Below, piece by piece: positions 43,906 to 55,500 of a DNA stretch of 64,000 nt. The translations under genes and the position numbers were made by a program. The DNA is taken from assembly GCF_932526225.1 (NCBI RefSeq), contig NC_064045.1:13262442-13326441 (forward strand), read 5' to 3'. Numbering within the stretch: position 1 is the first letter of the stretch; the number at the start of each line of letters is the position of its first letter. The notes beneath the pieces are model-generated. The model saw only the letters and a program-made list of their open reading frames with translations, had not been told where the DNA came from and ran no database searches. The stretch is from Nematostella vectensis. Lineage: Eukaryota > Cnidaria > Anthozoa > Actiniaria > Edwardsiidae.

Positions 43906-46900
43906 ATGTTTGACACTAACGAAAGAAAACCACTAACCCCAGAATGCCTCGGCACATTGTCCAACCCCTCCCCCCTCGACATGTCCTGGCTACATCCTGC
44001 GGACTTTATTCTTACCACCGTTCGTATCACTGGGATCGGCAACTCCAAAATGTATCGATGTTTAATATTCTATAAAAACTTTGCCGTCAATCAAATGTTT
44101 TGTCATGAAGTTTACTGAACTCGTCAAAAACCACCAAATTATCTACCATTTAAAATTTCAGTGGTTCCGCTCCGAGGTCCTCCTTGTGTTCCGGTCCCTG
44201 TTTACTTTCTATCTGATGACATGGTGGCTGTGCAACATCGCTACCAACATGCAGAACGGCAAACTTTTCCTCTCCTTCCACTACTGGACTCTCACCCTCA
44301 CAGCCTTCTACTTCGCCATCGGCGCCAACCTGACATGCATCGCCATCATAGATGAACGTGACAAGAGGAGAATCCGCAGACGGATGATGAGGTCAACGTC
44401 ACGTGATCGCTTGGAAGAAAGGCTTGAGGTCAGAAATGACGTCATAGTTGATGGGCATGCTGGGAACGATGGGGGGCATGTGGAGGTCGAGAGGAGGTCG
44501 GCAGAAGATCGCAAAGAATGCTCCTGCTTGTTTTGGAAGAGGAAGAAAGGTACGCAAAGCTTATATCAATGAATCTTGTTTTGAAAATTGACATTATTTT
44601 GACATTACTTGCCATTATTTGGAAGCCCACTAAAAGTGATATAATAATGTTTTTTTTACTATGAGTAACAGTAAGCCTAGGCAAGTGGTCTTCGCGGCAA
44701 ACGTGAAAAAGAAAACGTCGTTCCCTTTTACTATTGTAAACCAGGGGCTCATAAGTAAGGGCAATCAACTTCCCCACATTCTGGTACGGCGTTTTCTAGG
44801 ATCAGGCTATTTTTAGACGCGCGGATTAGCCAATCAGATGACAGGGCGGAAAAATTGACTTTGTCTCAAGGAATCCGAAATGGCGGCCGAGAAGGGGGAA
44901 AACGACGCTTGCTTTTCAAAGCCTTCCTACGTCGTCATATGCCTTCTTATTTCTGAATCCTTTTTGTCGCAGAGAAAGAAACATTCTGTTACTAGCCTTG
45001 GACTATTTATTTCTCCATAAGTGGAATCAAACGTTGTTACGAGGACATTTTTTCTTGCTCTTGCAAAGCAATAAATTCGGAAATAAGTGATCATTTGTTT
45101 CGATCTCGAAATTCTGTCGCTGAGAGGCGATATTATCATTCATAAGGTTTTTGTACTGCTAGTTAACTAACAATAGTGTAAGAAATAACATACGAAAGTT
45201 TATGTCTTGTTTTTTCACAGGCAGCCCAAGGCTACTGTCAGTGGTTTATAAAGGAATGTATGAGGGAATTTATATGTTAGCGAAAAAATACTTTATCGTG
45301 AAAAACAAAATTTTAGACCATGTAATATTGTGTTTGAGTCTTCATTTATTTTAATTTTGCCGATAGAATGTCAGTAGAGCGAGTTTTAAGCCCGCCACGA
45401 ATTGTGTTTCTATCTCTGTAAATAGGGAAGGCTAGGGACTCCATCGGCTAACGGCAACCACACAACTACTTCGAGGCCCGATAAAACTCGAAAAAATCAA
45501 CCAGCCGCCAATCCAGCACAAAAATACTTTGAAAACATACCTTAGCTTTCAATTGAACCGAGTCTCATGTTACCGATTGGCGAATTTCACTCATATTTTT
45601 TACACTTTTTACCGTCGACTATCGAATTCACCATCTGTGACAACAGATCGTGTGCACTCTAACCGAGGGGCTCTAGGAACGAGGCACTGCTCGGAAATTC
45701 AAACTTCTAGGAGTCGTCGGCGCGACAACGGCCTCGCCGAGTGAGTGTCTACTGTCGCGCCACCAGCGTTGCAGGGAAAACACACTCACTCGGCGCGGCC
45801 GTTGTCGTACCGACGACTCCTCAAAGTATTTTTTCGCTAAAAATTAAATCCCCCCATACATTCTTTTATAAACCACTGACAGTAGCCTTGGGCTGCCTGT
45901 GGTTTTTAAAAAACATTTTTTATTAAACGAGCTCTTCAAAGCTGGAACTGTGTTTGTATCAACACCCATGACTTGTTCTGGACTCACTGTACTGATCTGG
46001 TAAGAAATTGTAAGAAATATCCATGTAAAAGTATACTAACATAAAGGCAACTTCAATATGGATGTCTTTTTGTAAATTCTATTTCCATTTAATTCGAAAA
46101 TTTATACTTGTTATTTATAATCTGTTTGAATACTTTGTTCAAATTTGACTTTCCAAAAAAAAGAGGATAGAGAGAATGTGTATTATAGGGACTATCCACT
46201 GAAGTGGTCGATTCTCATGTGAACTCTTGGCTGACCAGAAACTATAATATGTTTTATAATCATTACAAAAAAGGCAAGGAAGGTATAAAAGCATGCATAT
46301 AATGTAAGACTTGCCACCATTATAGTAATGCACTTTCAGTCCTTGTTAATCTTCCCCACAAGAGCTTTTCTGAAAGATTTAATTAAATCTTTCAGAAAAG
46401 CTCTTGTTGGGAAGATTATGCTGCCACTCAAACAGTCTGCTATTTCCCTGTAATAACAACAGTCTGTTATTTCGCTGTAATAGATAATAATATGATGATA
46501 AGGAAAATATCCTAAAGTACATTCATGGCTGTGTTTTGCTACTCAAAAAGCTTTATTGTTGACTTTTGTTTACTGTAAAATAACTTAGTTTACACAACTC
46601 CCTATTATAATTAACATTTTTTTGTTAATTATTTCTTTGAACTTGTCCATATTAGCTGCAAACATGCTACTCTTACTACTAAATATTAACTGCAGGTATA
46701 GGCCTGCCAAAATATAGTGTATTAAAAGCACTTCGAATGGTCTCAACCTTTTTTTTAAAGTCTGTATTTGTCCCTAACTGTTGAAACAGTCCACAAGATC
46801 CAGCAGGATAGAAGTTGTCAAGTCGTTTCCTTCCTGGGCTTATTTGGTCCATTTTGTATACATTCATTTGGCATGGTGTTAACACAACTTCTAAGAATCT

Positions 46901-48961
46901 GACATTTCTTTGATGCAAGTCGAGATTTTTATCTTCACAGACTGAAGCAGGGCACCAAAAAAACCCTGGTTATCAAAGTCATAGTATAAAATTTGTCCAA
47001 GCTATTGACTTATTTGCCTTGATTCTCAACATCTTATCAAACCAGCAAATAATAGCAACAAACTGGGTATTTTGAAGCTATACCAAGGGAGTTGGTAGCT
47101 ATAAAGGGTGATATGTTAACCTAATATTGTTATGGGAGGGCTTGCAGAGTTCTTGGTCAAATGTTATTTGATACATTCAAACCAAAATGGAATGTTTAAA
47201 CAGCTATTACTTTCTAGGCATGTGCACTAAAAAAATTGCAATTTTTTTATTGTAACTCAAATATTAGCCCCATCATTGATCATGACATTTCTATCCTTCC
47301 TCTGAATATTTGTTTCGTTGTAAATTCTTTCAGTCCATTTCCCTAAGTGATCCACAAACATTTCAAGAACCTGAAACCAAAAGACTATTGTTAGTTAACT
47401 AGCAGTATCAAACAACTTATGAATGATAATATCGCCTCTCAGCGACAGAATTTCGAGCGAAACAAATGATCACTTATTTCCGAATTTATTGCTTTGCAAG
47501 AGCAAGAAAAAATGTCCTCGTAACAACGTTTGAGTCCACTTATGGAGAAATAAATAGTCCAAGGCTAGTAACAGAATGTTTCTTTTTGTGCGACAAAAAG
47601 GATCCAGAAATATGAAGGCATATGACGACGTAGGAAGGCTTTGAAAAGCAAGCGTCGTTTTCCCCCTTCTCGGCCGCCATTTTGGATTCCTTGAGACAAA
47701 GTCAATTTTTCTGTCCTGTCATCTGATTGGCTAATCCGCAAGTCTAAAAATAGCCTGATCCTAGGAAACACCATGACAATTATATAATACAGATGATTGC
47801 CCCTACTTATGAGCCCTTGTGTAGATATATTGTATTAATCGGGAGCATTGAAAACTTACCCGTACCCATCCACCCCCCTCAAAAACACATACATCCACCC
47901 CCCCCTTTAAAAACACACACACCCGTACCCATCCAACCCCCTCCAAAACACACACACCCATACCCAACCACCCACCCCCTCAAAAAAACACACACCTGTA
48001 CCCATCCACCCCCCTCAAAAACACACACTCCTGTACCCATCCACCCCCCACCTCAAAAACACACACACCCGTACCCATCCACCCCCCATCCAAACACACC
48101 TTTACCCACCCACCCCTAGCCTGCGAGCCGGCTCTCCTTTTGGCTTTCCCCTAGCCTGGAGAGCTGACTAGCAGGCTAACCCACCACCTCCCACCTTAAA
48201 AACACACACACACCCTACACCCCAAATCCAGCCTACGAGCTTGTTAACAGTTGTATGTCTAATGGGCAAGGTATGCCCACTCTCACGAAATCATGTTAAA
48301 CAGGCTTTAGGGGGGGGGTCGAAACACTGCCTGTCTGTCATTGAGAAAACAGGGGGGGGGACACAGCCATTCCCTTTTTATTTAAAAAAAAACCACATTC
48401 AACATGTGGGTACAATGGCACTGTTTTTATAACCTATTATATCCACCATATTATAATTCACTGATTTTAACTCCATTTTTTTTAGAATACAAAGTTAATA
48501 ATCCTACTACATGTGAAGAATCAACAACACAAGACCAACTGAAAACATACCACAAAATCCTCTGGGTTCTGTACAATATAACCGCTGACACAACTGTTGT
48601 CATGGTGATCGCATACTACCTAGGATTTTTTGAAGAGTCAGAGTTCACATCTCTACACCCTCTTAGTGATTACGTCATTGGATGCGCCTTTATAGTGGTG
48701 GAGACCCTGATTTGTGGGGTCCCTGTTTATCTAGGACACGCCTTGTACTCCGTATTGTATATCACGGTGTATGTGTGTGTGAGTGCTGTGTACTGGGATG
48801 TAGAGGGGAGGCCCCTGTACAGGGGTTTGGATTTTGTTAGCCCTAGCATTGCATTACTGCTTGTGTGTAAGGCAATTGGCATGGGGTGCCTAGCACATGC
48901 TGGATTCTTTATTTTGTCTTTGTTGAGATATTTAGCTGTTACATTTTTTTGTTGTAATTGA
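43906..48961 (+). CDS. Rolling-stone-like multipass membrane protein
   Basis: The firm exons are 44162-44549 and 48486-48961; they join in frame (AAAG/AA) across a 3.9-kb intron. A likely first exon is 43906-44109 (phase 0, GTTTAC donor), which would give about 355 residues; this exon is less certain. The protein has five or six hydrophobic segments (for example SLFTFYLMTWWLCNIA, TLTAFYFAIGANL, CGVPVYLGHALYSVLYITVY, IALLLVCKAIGMGCL). A basic/acidic cytoplasmic stretch (about DERDKRRIRRRM to FWKRKK) lies between the second and third. The layout, the ILWVLYNITAD segment and the later YWDVEGRPLYRGLDF match the Rolling stone (rost) family, named for myoblast fusion in Drosophila; its role in cnidarians is unknown. 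A possible AATAAA is at 49171-49176. Confidence 0.7.
45217..45901. mobile_element. MITE-like element nested in the 3.1-kb transposon
   Basis: The termini CACAGGCAGCCCAAGGCTAC are repeated in inverse at the right end. About 75 bases of each arm match, down to GCGAAAAAATAC. An inner palindrome (about 45713-45820) has arms GTCGGCGCGACAACGGCC and its inverse. The flanks TGTTTTTT and GTTTTTAA may be a degraded target duplication. Confidence 0.8.
46348..46417. repeat. 70-bp near-perfect palindrome
   Basis: The 35-base arms (46348-46382 and 46383-46417) are inverse copies with a single mismatch and no spacer, centred on TTTAATTAAA. It would extrude as a cruciform or fold into a long hairpin RNA. 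It lies inside the 3.1-kb transposon. Confidence 0.92.
46679..47370 (-). other. two exon-like open segments inside the 3.1-kb transposon
   Basis: Segment 47370-47257 follows a TTTGGTTTCAG acceptor, encodes 37 residues (VLEMFVDHLGKWTERIYNET...), stops with TGA and has AATAAA on the minus strand at 47251-47246. Segment 46941-46679 follows a CCTGCTTCAG acceptor and encodes 86 residues (includes RKRLDNFYPAGSCGLFQQLG). I recognise neither. They could be remnants of the element's own gene or of a captured host gene whose start (ATGGCGGCCGAGAAG) is in the terminal repeat. Confidence 0.35.
47870..48115. repeat. about 30-bp C/A-rich tandem repeat
   Basis: The unit is CCCATCCACCCCCC, then TCAAAAACACACAC and ACCCGTA; about eight irregular copies in the Rolling-stone-like intron. 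Confidence 0.85.
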
Positions 48962-50388
48962 ATAATGAAAACATAAAGCATAGGCGTGTACCCAGGTTTC
49001 ACTGAAGGGGTATGTGCTGCCATAAGTGACATTTGGAGGATAAGAAAGGATAGTATTAGTTGATCTTTAAATATAACCTGAGCCACTTTAAACAGCTAAG
49101 GGGGTGGAGGGGGTTCAAAGCCACCCTGTTTACCCCAGTCCTCCTAGGTGTGCACCTGTAGTTCAACTCAAATAAACTATTATAGACACAATAGACGTAT
49201 TTCAACAGACATATTATAGACACATTTCCATTTCCTATAATAAACATGTATACAAAATGAGATATAGAGAGGCCAAGTAGCCATAAAAAGCCAATGTCCA
49301 TTATGGTATATTCATGTTAATTGCATCACAATAAATCCCAATTCACAATTATATTGAAAGCAGTGTGTTTATTGGAAGTTTCTTTGAGGATGTGATTTAT
49401 AATTTACAGCGGATGGCCTGTTTAATATCTCGGATTTTAATAGTTCTTTTGTCTTTTAACGGTTGAGGTTTCCGTCGGACCTCCGGAAGTAAACTGGTGA
49501 CAATGCGGCTTTAATAAGACCGGCTGCACAGTTATCTATATGATGCAAGAAACTAAGGGATACTCCTTTCAAGCAATTTAGTTATTCATTTCAACTGCAT
49601 AGCCAGTATAACCAATTATAACAAAAGGCTTAAAAATAAAGGCTATGTTATTCTAAATCACTTTTAAGTTCTATATTATATTACCAAAATAATTTGGTAT
49701 ATGCTTGTATGGTGACACTACTTGTAAGTAACATTTGATGGCATAAACTATTTAAAAACCTGGATTTAACAGTGTGTCTTGGAAAAATGACCTCAAACTT
49801 TAAGGTGAACAATACACATAAGTTAATACATGAGTAAACAGGGTACTGTTAGAATGAGGTAATTATCATACAATATTTTATTTTACATATCTTGCAAATA
49901 AATTTTCTTTTCTTTGTGTCCTCAATATTATTGAATTTGTTGTCTACTTACAAGAATTAGGGTTGTTTTTCAGTGAATCCTTCAAAAATTACCCCAATCT
50001 AATGTGTAGAAAAAAATAGAACCTAAACCAAATAAATTCTCTCCCTACTAGCAGAGGCCTCTTTTCTCTGTATTTTGCTGGGCCCTTTGTGTGGAGTGTC
50101 TCTGTCCATGACTCAGCAAAATCCATTTGCAGCCTCTATTTTAAATTTGTGTTTTCCCTTGTCTCAAAACCCCAGAAATCGACGTTCTCAATTCACTAAA
50201 CATTTCAAGGGTACTTGTGCAACCATCTCCCCAGTGTTGTGATAATATTTCTCCGAACATAAACCCTGATTTAGGTTATACCTAGGTATTCAGGCACATA
50301 CCTGAGGGGGGAGGGGTGCATATGAAAATGCAAAGTATTTGAGGATTTCTTTAATAAAAAAATGACCGCCAAGGGGTGCACACTCTGT
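48962..50388. other. intergenic 3' flanks, no gene recognised
   Basis: Follows the Rolling-stone-like stop. The segment at 48980-49025 is the single-copy relative of the 31-bp satellite. Nothing else supportable. Confidence 0.5.
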
Positions 50389-50389
50389 G

Positions 50390-50637
50390 TTTGCACCAGG
50401 TATGGGTTAAATTTTCTAAACATTAGATTGGAGTCATTTCCACGGGATTCACAGACAAAGTACTCTAGCTGTTTGCGCCAGGAATGGCTTAAATTTTCTA
50501 AACATTAGATTGGGGTCATTTCCACGGGATTCACAGACAAAGTAACTTTAGCTGTTTGCACCAGGTATGGGTTAAATTTTCTACACATTAGATTGGAATC
50601 ATTTCCACAGGATTCACAGACAAAGTGCCCTAGCTGC
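50390..50637. repeat. 82-bp tandem repeat, three copies, downstream of ATG12
   Basis: Units start at 50390, 50472 and 50555. Each has TTTGCACCAGGTATGGGTTA, then TTAGATTGGAGTCATTTCC and GGATTCACAGACAAAGT. Copies are over 90 percent alike. Confidence 0.92.
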
Positions 50638-50688
50638 TGTGTTCTACTGTTTATTAACTATGTATTCTATTAACCATATTTCCAGTTC

Positions 50689-52431
50689 TCAACCCCACGC
50701 TTGAGACTTGCAGTAATGAAGGACTAGCTTTCCATCAGCTCCAAAACACTGAGAAAAAAACTAATTGTTACTAAACACAATAAAGGGGCGGATTTAGTGT
50801 TTTGCTGAAAGGGGGATTTGGCACAGTGACAAAGGGGGGAGGGGTTATCATTTTTGTTTCATATATGGCTTTCTGTCAGCCCAATGGGGTGTAAATCCCC
50901 ATAACCTTCCCCCTAGATCTGCTACTGCAATAAATAAGTCCTACACCTTTCTAGTTTAATTACATAACTCAGGCACCTATACAGGACAGGAAATGTGTAG
51001 AACAGGATATGAAAACTGTGATGATTCAACTAACTGCCTACACATGCAAGCTTTTTATTATTATTGCATTTTTTAGACTTCCTACAAATGAATATTTTGT
51101 TTGCCCATGCTCCCCACATTATTTTATACCCAAAAAATACCAGGCAGGGTTTTTTGGGCCCCCAAAAAATATGTTGAGCCCCCTGTTATGTTAATATCCA
51201 ATACCCCACAAGGGTGTATGCAGTACTCACATTGTACAGATTTGACACCAATTGATCAGGAGACGGAGCAAAAGCTTGTCCAACATATAGAAACTGCAGA
51301 TTGGAAAAATTAAATATAGTACATAAATGGACCCCTTGCAAAACAGTGCCAGCATTTTGGCAAGGTCTTACTCCAATGGCCACATGACTTAGAAATGGTC
51401 AGACTTTGTCAGAAAAAGCATCTCCCCTAATAAACACCTCCTCTGAATAAAGTGTGTCTCCTAAGAGAAAAAATAACAGTAATTACCTCCCTCAAATAAG
51501 CACCCTTTCCTAAATGTGATGCACTTTATAGAATTCCATGATGAGGGGGACAGTGCCCGGGAAGGGACGTAACAAACACTGACAGTCCTAGCCACCGCAA
51601 TATTTTATGATTAAAAACTTGTTTTTCTATGGCTCTGGGAGAATTTGTACTCTCTGTATATTGTAAAACAGCACATTTTTTTTTTTAAATAAAAGCAGAT
51701 TTTGAAATTAGTGCCTCCCTTATATAAGCACCTTCCTTCAATTAGCAACACCCTGAGATATAAAAATTAGAATAAGTTCTTGAATAAGTACTGTGGCACT
51801 GGGTATTAAGATGAAACCAGGGCCCCAGAGTGCTCAAATGAATAATTTGATGGTCAATAAAGAATGGTAAAAGTCAACTACAATAAATAATATCAAATTT
51901 GATAATTGTTTATTGCAGACATGTCAGCCAGGGGGCTTAACTAATGACATCTAAGAGAAAATAGTCCATTAAATGGTCAAATTAAAGGACATCTTCAATC
52001 GATGACAAGGTTTCTTCATGACTCACCAAAGATTCCGACGGTTCACATCTGATATATTTCCGTATAAACTCGATAAGATAGGCTACCGTCTTACTTCCTT
52101 CCACAGCCCATTTCTTCCTTTTCATGATCGGGGCATCGCCAGCCGCCTTTAAAAGTACTTCAACTGCAAGGCAATTCGGTGTGCACATATCAAGCTACAC
52201 TTACTTATCACACATCCCTTTTATTCCTTTTTTAAATTTTGATACCACGCAAACAAAAAGCTAAAAACACATTCTGTGATTTCAAGACCATATTTAACCT
52301 TTATCTTTTGCTGATTGCTTAATGTTTGTAGGATTTTCCGTCTGGCTTGCATCGGTTGCGACTGGCTGTCGATTTGTGTCGCAATTTGTCGATGTTGTGT
52401 TTGTTTCACTCGCTTGACCCTCGTCCGCCAT
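50689..52431 (-). CDS. ATG12: autophagy ubiquitin-like protein ATG12
   Basis: Four exons (52431-52299, 52163-52027, 51293-51231, 50748-50689) join in frame into 130 residues. ATG12 is activated by ATG7, passed by ATG10 onto ATG5, and the conjugate with ATG16L1 acts as an E3 for lipidation of LC3 on the phagophore. The first about 45 residues are disordered. The ubiquitin fold follows with the family signatures LLKAAGDAPIMK, FVGQ-type FLYVGQAFAPSPDQ and CFGADGKLVLHYCKSQAWG. The C-terminal Gly that forms the isopeptide bond is present as the last residue. Length matches animal ATG12. The exon 1 donor is GTTAAA, weaker than usual. AATAAA lies at 50655-50650, 34 bases past the stop. Head-to-head with ACTR8, 134 bases between the two ATGs. 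Confidence 0.96.
50800..52026. other. ATG12 introns, no other gene recognised
   Basis: Apart from exon 3 (51293-51231), this holds AT-rich intron sequence. No repeat array or nested gene was seen. Confidence 0.5.
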
Positions 52432-52565
52432 TTTGGTTCCCTCTTGTGTCAGCGGTGAAAAGTGCGGGCACACTTTTGGTTTTCAAGATGGCGGCCTTGT
52501 TGTCTGTCGAATAACATTGTACAAAAGAAGAGTTTATAGCGATCATTATTAGGGCTTTCGTTATA
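52432..52565. promoter_or_regulatory. bidirectional promoter of ATG12 and ACTR8
   Basis: Only 134 bases separate the divergent start codons. The segment contains AAGATGGCGGCC (about 52485-52496), a YY1-type site typical of housekeeping promoters. A second CCAAAATGGC on the minus strand covers the ATG12 start. No TATA box is evident. Both transcripts must start in or close to this segment. Confidence 0.7.
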
Positions 52566-55500
52566 ATGCCTCGAGGAGTTAAAGCAGAGGTTCCGGTTGA
52601 TGCAGAATCATTTGAAGTAAGTGAGGCTCCTCTATTTTGTCTATAAAATCAACCACTTGTACGCAAACCTTATTTTCCTTAAAACTGTCATGAGTGAAAT
52701 GTTAGACAGAGTTAGCTTAACCCCTGGGTTTATTATTTTAATTATTAGCCATTTTTTGTATTATCTTTAACTGTCCTCTCTCTATTCATACCAGAGTGAG
52801 ATCCAAGCCAATAACATCATAGTACTTCATCCGGGGTCTACAACACTTTGGCTTGGAAGAGCTACCGACCATTTACCAACAAGCTATCACCATGTCGTTG
52901 CGTGGAGATTACCAGAAGGATGTGCAAATGGTCCATCTATCCACATGGTAGAGAGGGATGGCATACATCACAGCGATAGTGAGACGCAGCGCGAGCTGGC
53001 CCTCAGTGTTGTTGAGCAGGCCATCTGGTCCAGGAAATGTAACCTTGGTAACAGCCGCAAGCAGCATGTACCTGCCACACAGGTACAGGGGAAGAACACA
53101 TATTTTTGCTGTGCGGTTATCAATGCTGGGTTTTCTTATCAAGACAGGAGCCTTATATTTGTTGTAATTAGAAAGAAAGTTAATACACAGATCTCTCTCT
53201 AAACTAAACAAATGTTTGCTAACACTGATGATTGCTACACATTTTAGACAGTGTAGGATTCTATCTGGGTTTCATTAAGTGTCAGAGTAGGCGGAAGAGA
53301 TTGATAAGTAGGGGGTGGAAGTTATTTTATTCTATTAGTTAAAATAAAACTTAAATCAACATTTTTTAAAGTAGCCAGCACTTACAGTAGTGGAAAATAG
53401 CTGGCTGTTCCATCGGCTGCTGGGGCCTAATGAAACCCCTGTTTATTTCAAGGTTGCTTCATATAATGGTAATGTTTAAGCAGAGCTACTAGATGAGGCA
53501 TCAAGCTTAAGATTCGGTTGCCTATATGATGCTAATTCTTGAGCAGATCTGCTAGATGAGGCGTTAAGTTTCATATTCTGTCTTGTCCATTTTTAGGTTG
53601 CTTTCTATAATTTTAATGTTGAGGCGGAGCTGCTAGACGAGGCGTTAAGTTTCATATTCTGTCTTGTCCATTTTTAGGTTGCTACCTATAATGCTAATGT
53701 TGAGGCGGAGCTGCTAGATGAAGAAGAATCCTCAGTAGAGTGGTCAGATGTCAGCCAAAAGCCATCATGCCTAACTGGCGAGCAGGTGAACTAAAACTTC
53801 ATGAAACAGATTATAAGAGTGGCATTGGAGGTAGAGTAGTCATGATATATCATGATGTTTGCCATGATGATGATGACAACAACAAGGACAACAAAGATGA
53901 TGATGATGATCATGAAAATGACACTGATCATGATGATGATGATGATAATTAGGATGTTGACTATTATTATGTTGATAATTAACAATTATTATGAGTGACG
54001 ATAGAGTTATGATTGTACGTAATTCTGGATGTGATTATGATTGTTGCATTATTGATGATGCTGCTATAATATTGGCTGATAGCACTAAAGATATAGTTAA
54101 ATTATAGTATAGTGATAAGTTATTGAAAACGTTGGAAATAATGATAAGAATTGCAATACAGTGATGATATGATAAAACAATGATTTTGCATAGAACCTGA
54201 TTTCCACTTATACTCTGCTCTCAGGCTCTTTACATTGATCCGCAAGAACCTTACACTCTCCTGTGGCCAATGAAACACGGGAGGCTGAACCTTCACAAGG
54301 GTCCTGGGGGATCTTTGACATCAATCTGCATTGCAATAGAAGCAATCTGGTCTAGGGCAATACAAACATGCCTGAAAATTCCACTAAAGGACCTCACAGT
54401 AAGTATAGATAAGATAGGTAAGATAGCAGACTATTGTCCTATTTTAACAGTAATAAAAACTCTTTGGTTTAATGATCTAGTTCATTGCTTACAACTTCTA
54501 GAATAAAGTCAAAGGCTTGAGGCCCTTTTCTTATTTAATGATTCTCAAAGGCCACCTTCAAATTACAGCCAGGGATAGCTCCAGGACTCCCTAAGTATTG
54601 CTTACAAAATACAGCCAGGGTGATAGTTCTGGATGCTCAAAAGTAGCCCTTAAAATTACAACCATTGGTTGAAACTGAGAATCATATTTCTTGAAAGCCA
54701 AGAGAAGTCTGTGTTTTGAGTTTACATAAAAAGAAGAATCTTCACAATATTTTTGTGGCAACTCTTGTTTAGCTATATCGAGCAGTGCTGGTTGTCCCAG
54801 ATTCATTTGCCAAGAATCACATAAAGGAGATGGTCAAGATTCTCATTAATGGTTTAGGATTCTCATCTGTCATCTTACAACAGGTATGTACTGTACAACT
54901 AAAAAATACAGATGGATGTTATGTATACCAAATAACCAACCTTTTACAGAATTTTTCCGAGCAGCCCACATAAATTGTGTATTATACAAATAATTTCAAA
55001 GTCATTGTTTTATGGTATAGCTTTGGATATTATATAATTTGTAAACTTAAATCAATACTGTTTTGAAATTAAATTGATACAGTGCTGCCATTATGGTGAA
55101 ATGCTAGTGTTTTCATAGTAAGTTCCCTTATCCTTAGGAGTCTGTGAGCTCCACGTTTGGCTGTGGACTGAGCAGTGCATGTGTGGTGGATGTGGGAGAT
55201 GAGAAGACAAGCATTTGCTGCGTTGAGGATGGACTTATTGTTCCAAGCAGTAGGTCAGTTAATATCCACATTTTTAAATAACTTTGTGTAGGTTTCTCTA
55301 ATTTCCCGAGGCTTGCATATAGTATTCTTGCATCCTGGTTTGTAACAAATAGGGGTAGGTGAGAGGGTTAGTCCTGCCGTCTACAATGTCTTCTTGATGA
55401 ATCACATTATTTTCAATTACAAAAAGTAGCCATATCAAAATAGGTTGTCAATGCAAAAAATGTCAGTTTTGATATTGAGAAATGCCATAGAACTACTCAT

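Larger units (their letters stand above)
44742..47819. mobile_element. 3.1-kb DNA transposon with about 435-bp terminal inverted repeats
   Basis: The left end CAGGGGCTCATAAGTAAGGG (44742) is mirrored at the right end (47819) as a CCCCTACTTATGAGCCC-type sequence. The inverted similarity continues inward for about 430 bases (left to about 45178, right from about 47383), with shared blocks such as ATGGCGGCCGAGAAGGG, TCAAAGCCTTCCTACGTCGT and CTAGTTAACTAACAATAGT. It lies wholly inside the Rolling-stone-like intron. CAGGGG ends suggest a hAT-like element, but I see no clean 8-base duplication. Confidence 0.8.

Noticed and set aside
47793-48119. Pro/His/Thr-rich 108-residue frame
   Set aside because: It is the C/A-rich tandem repeat in an intron.
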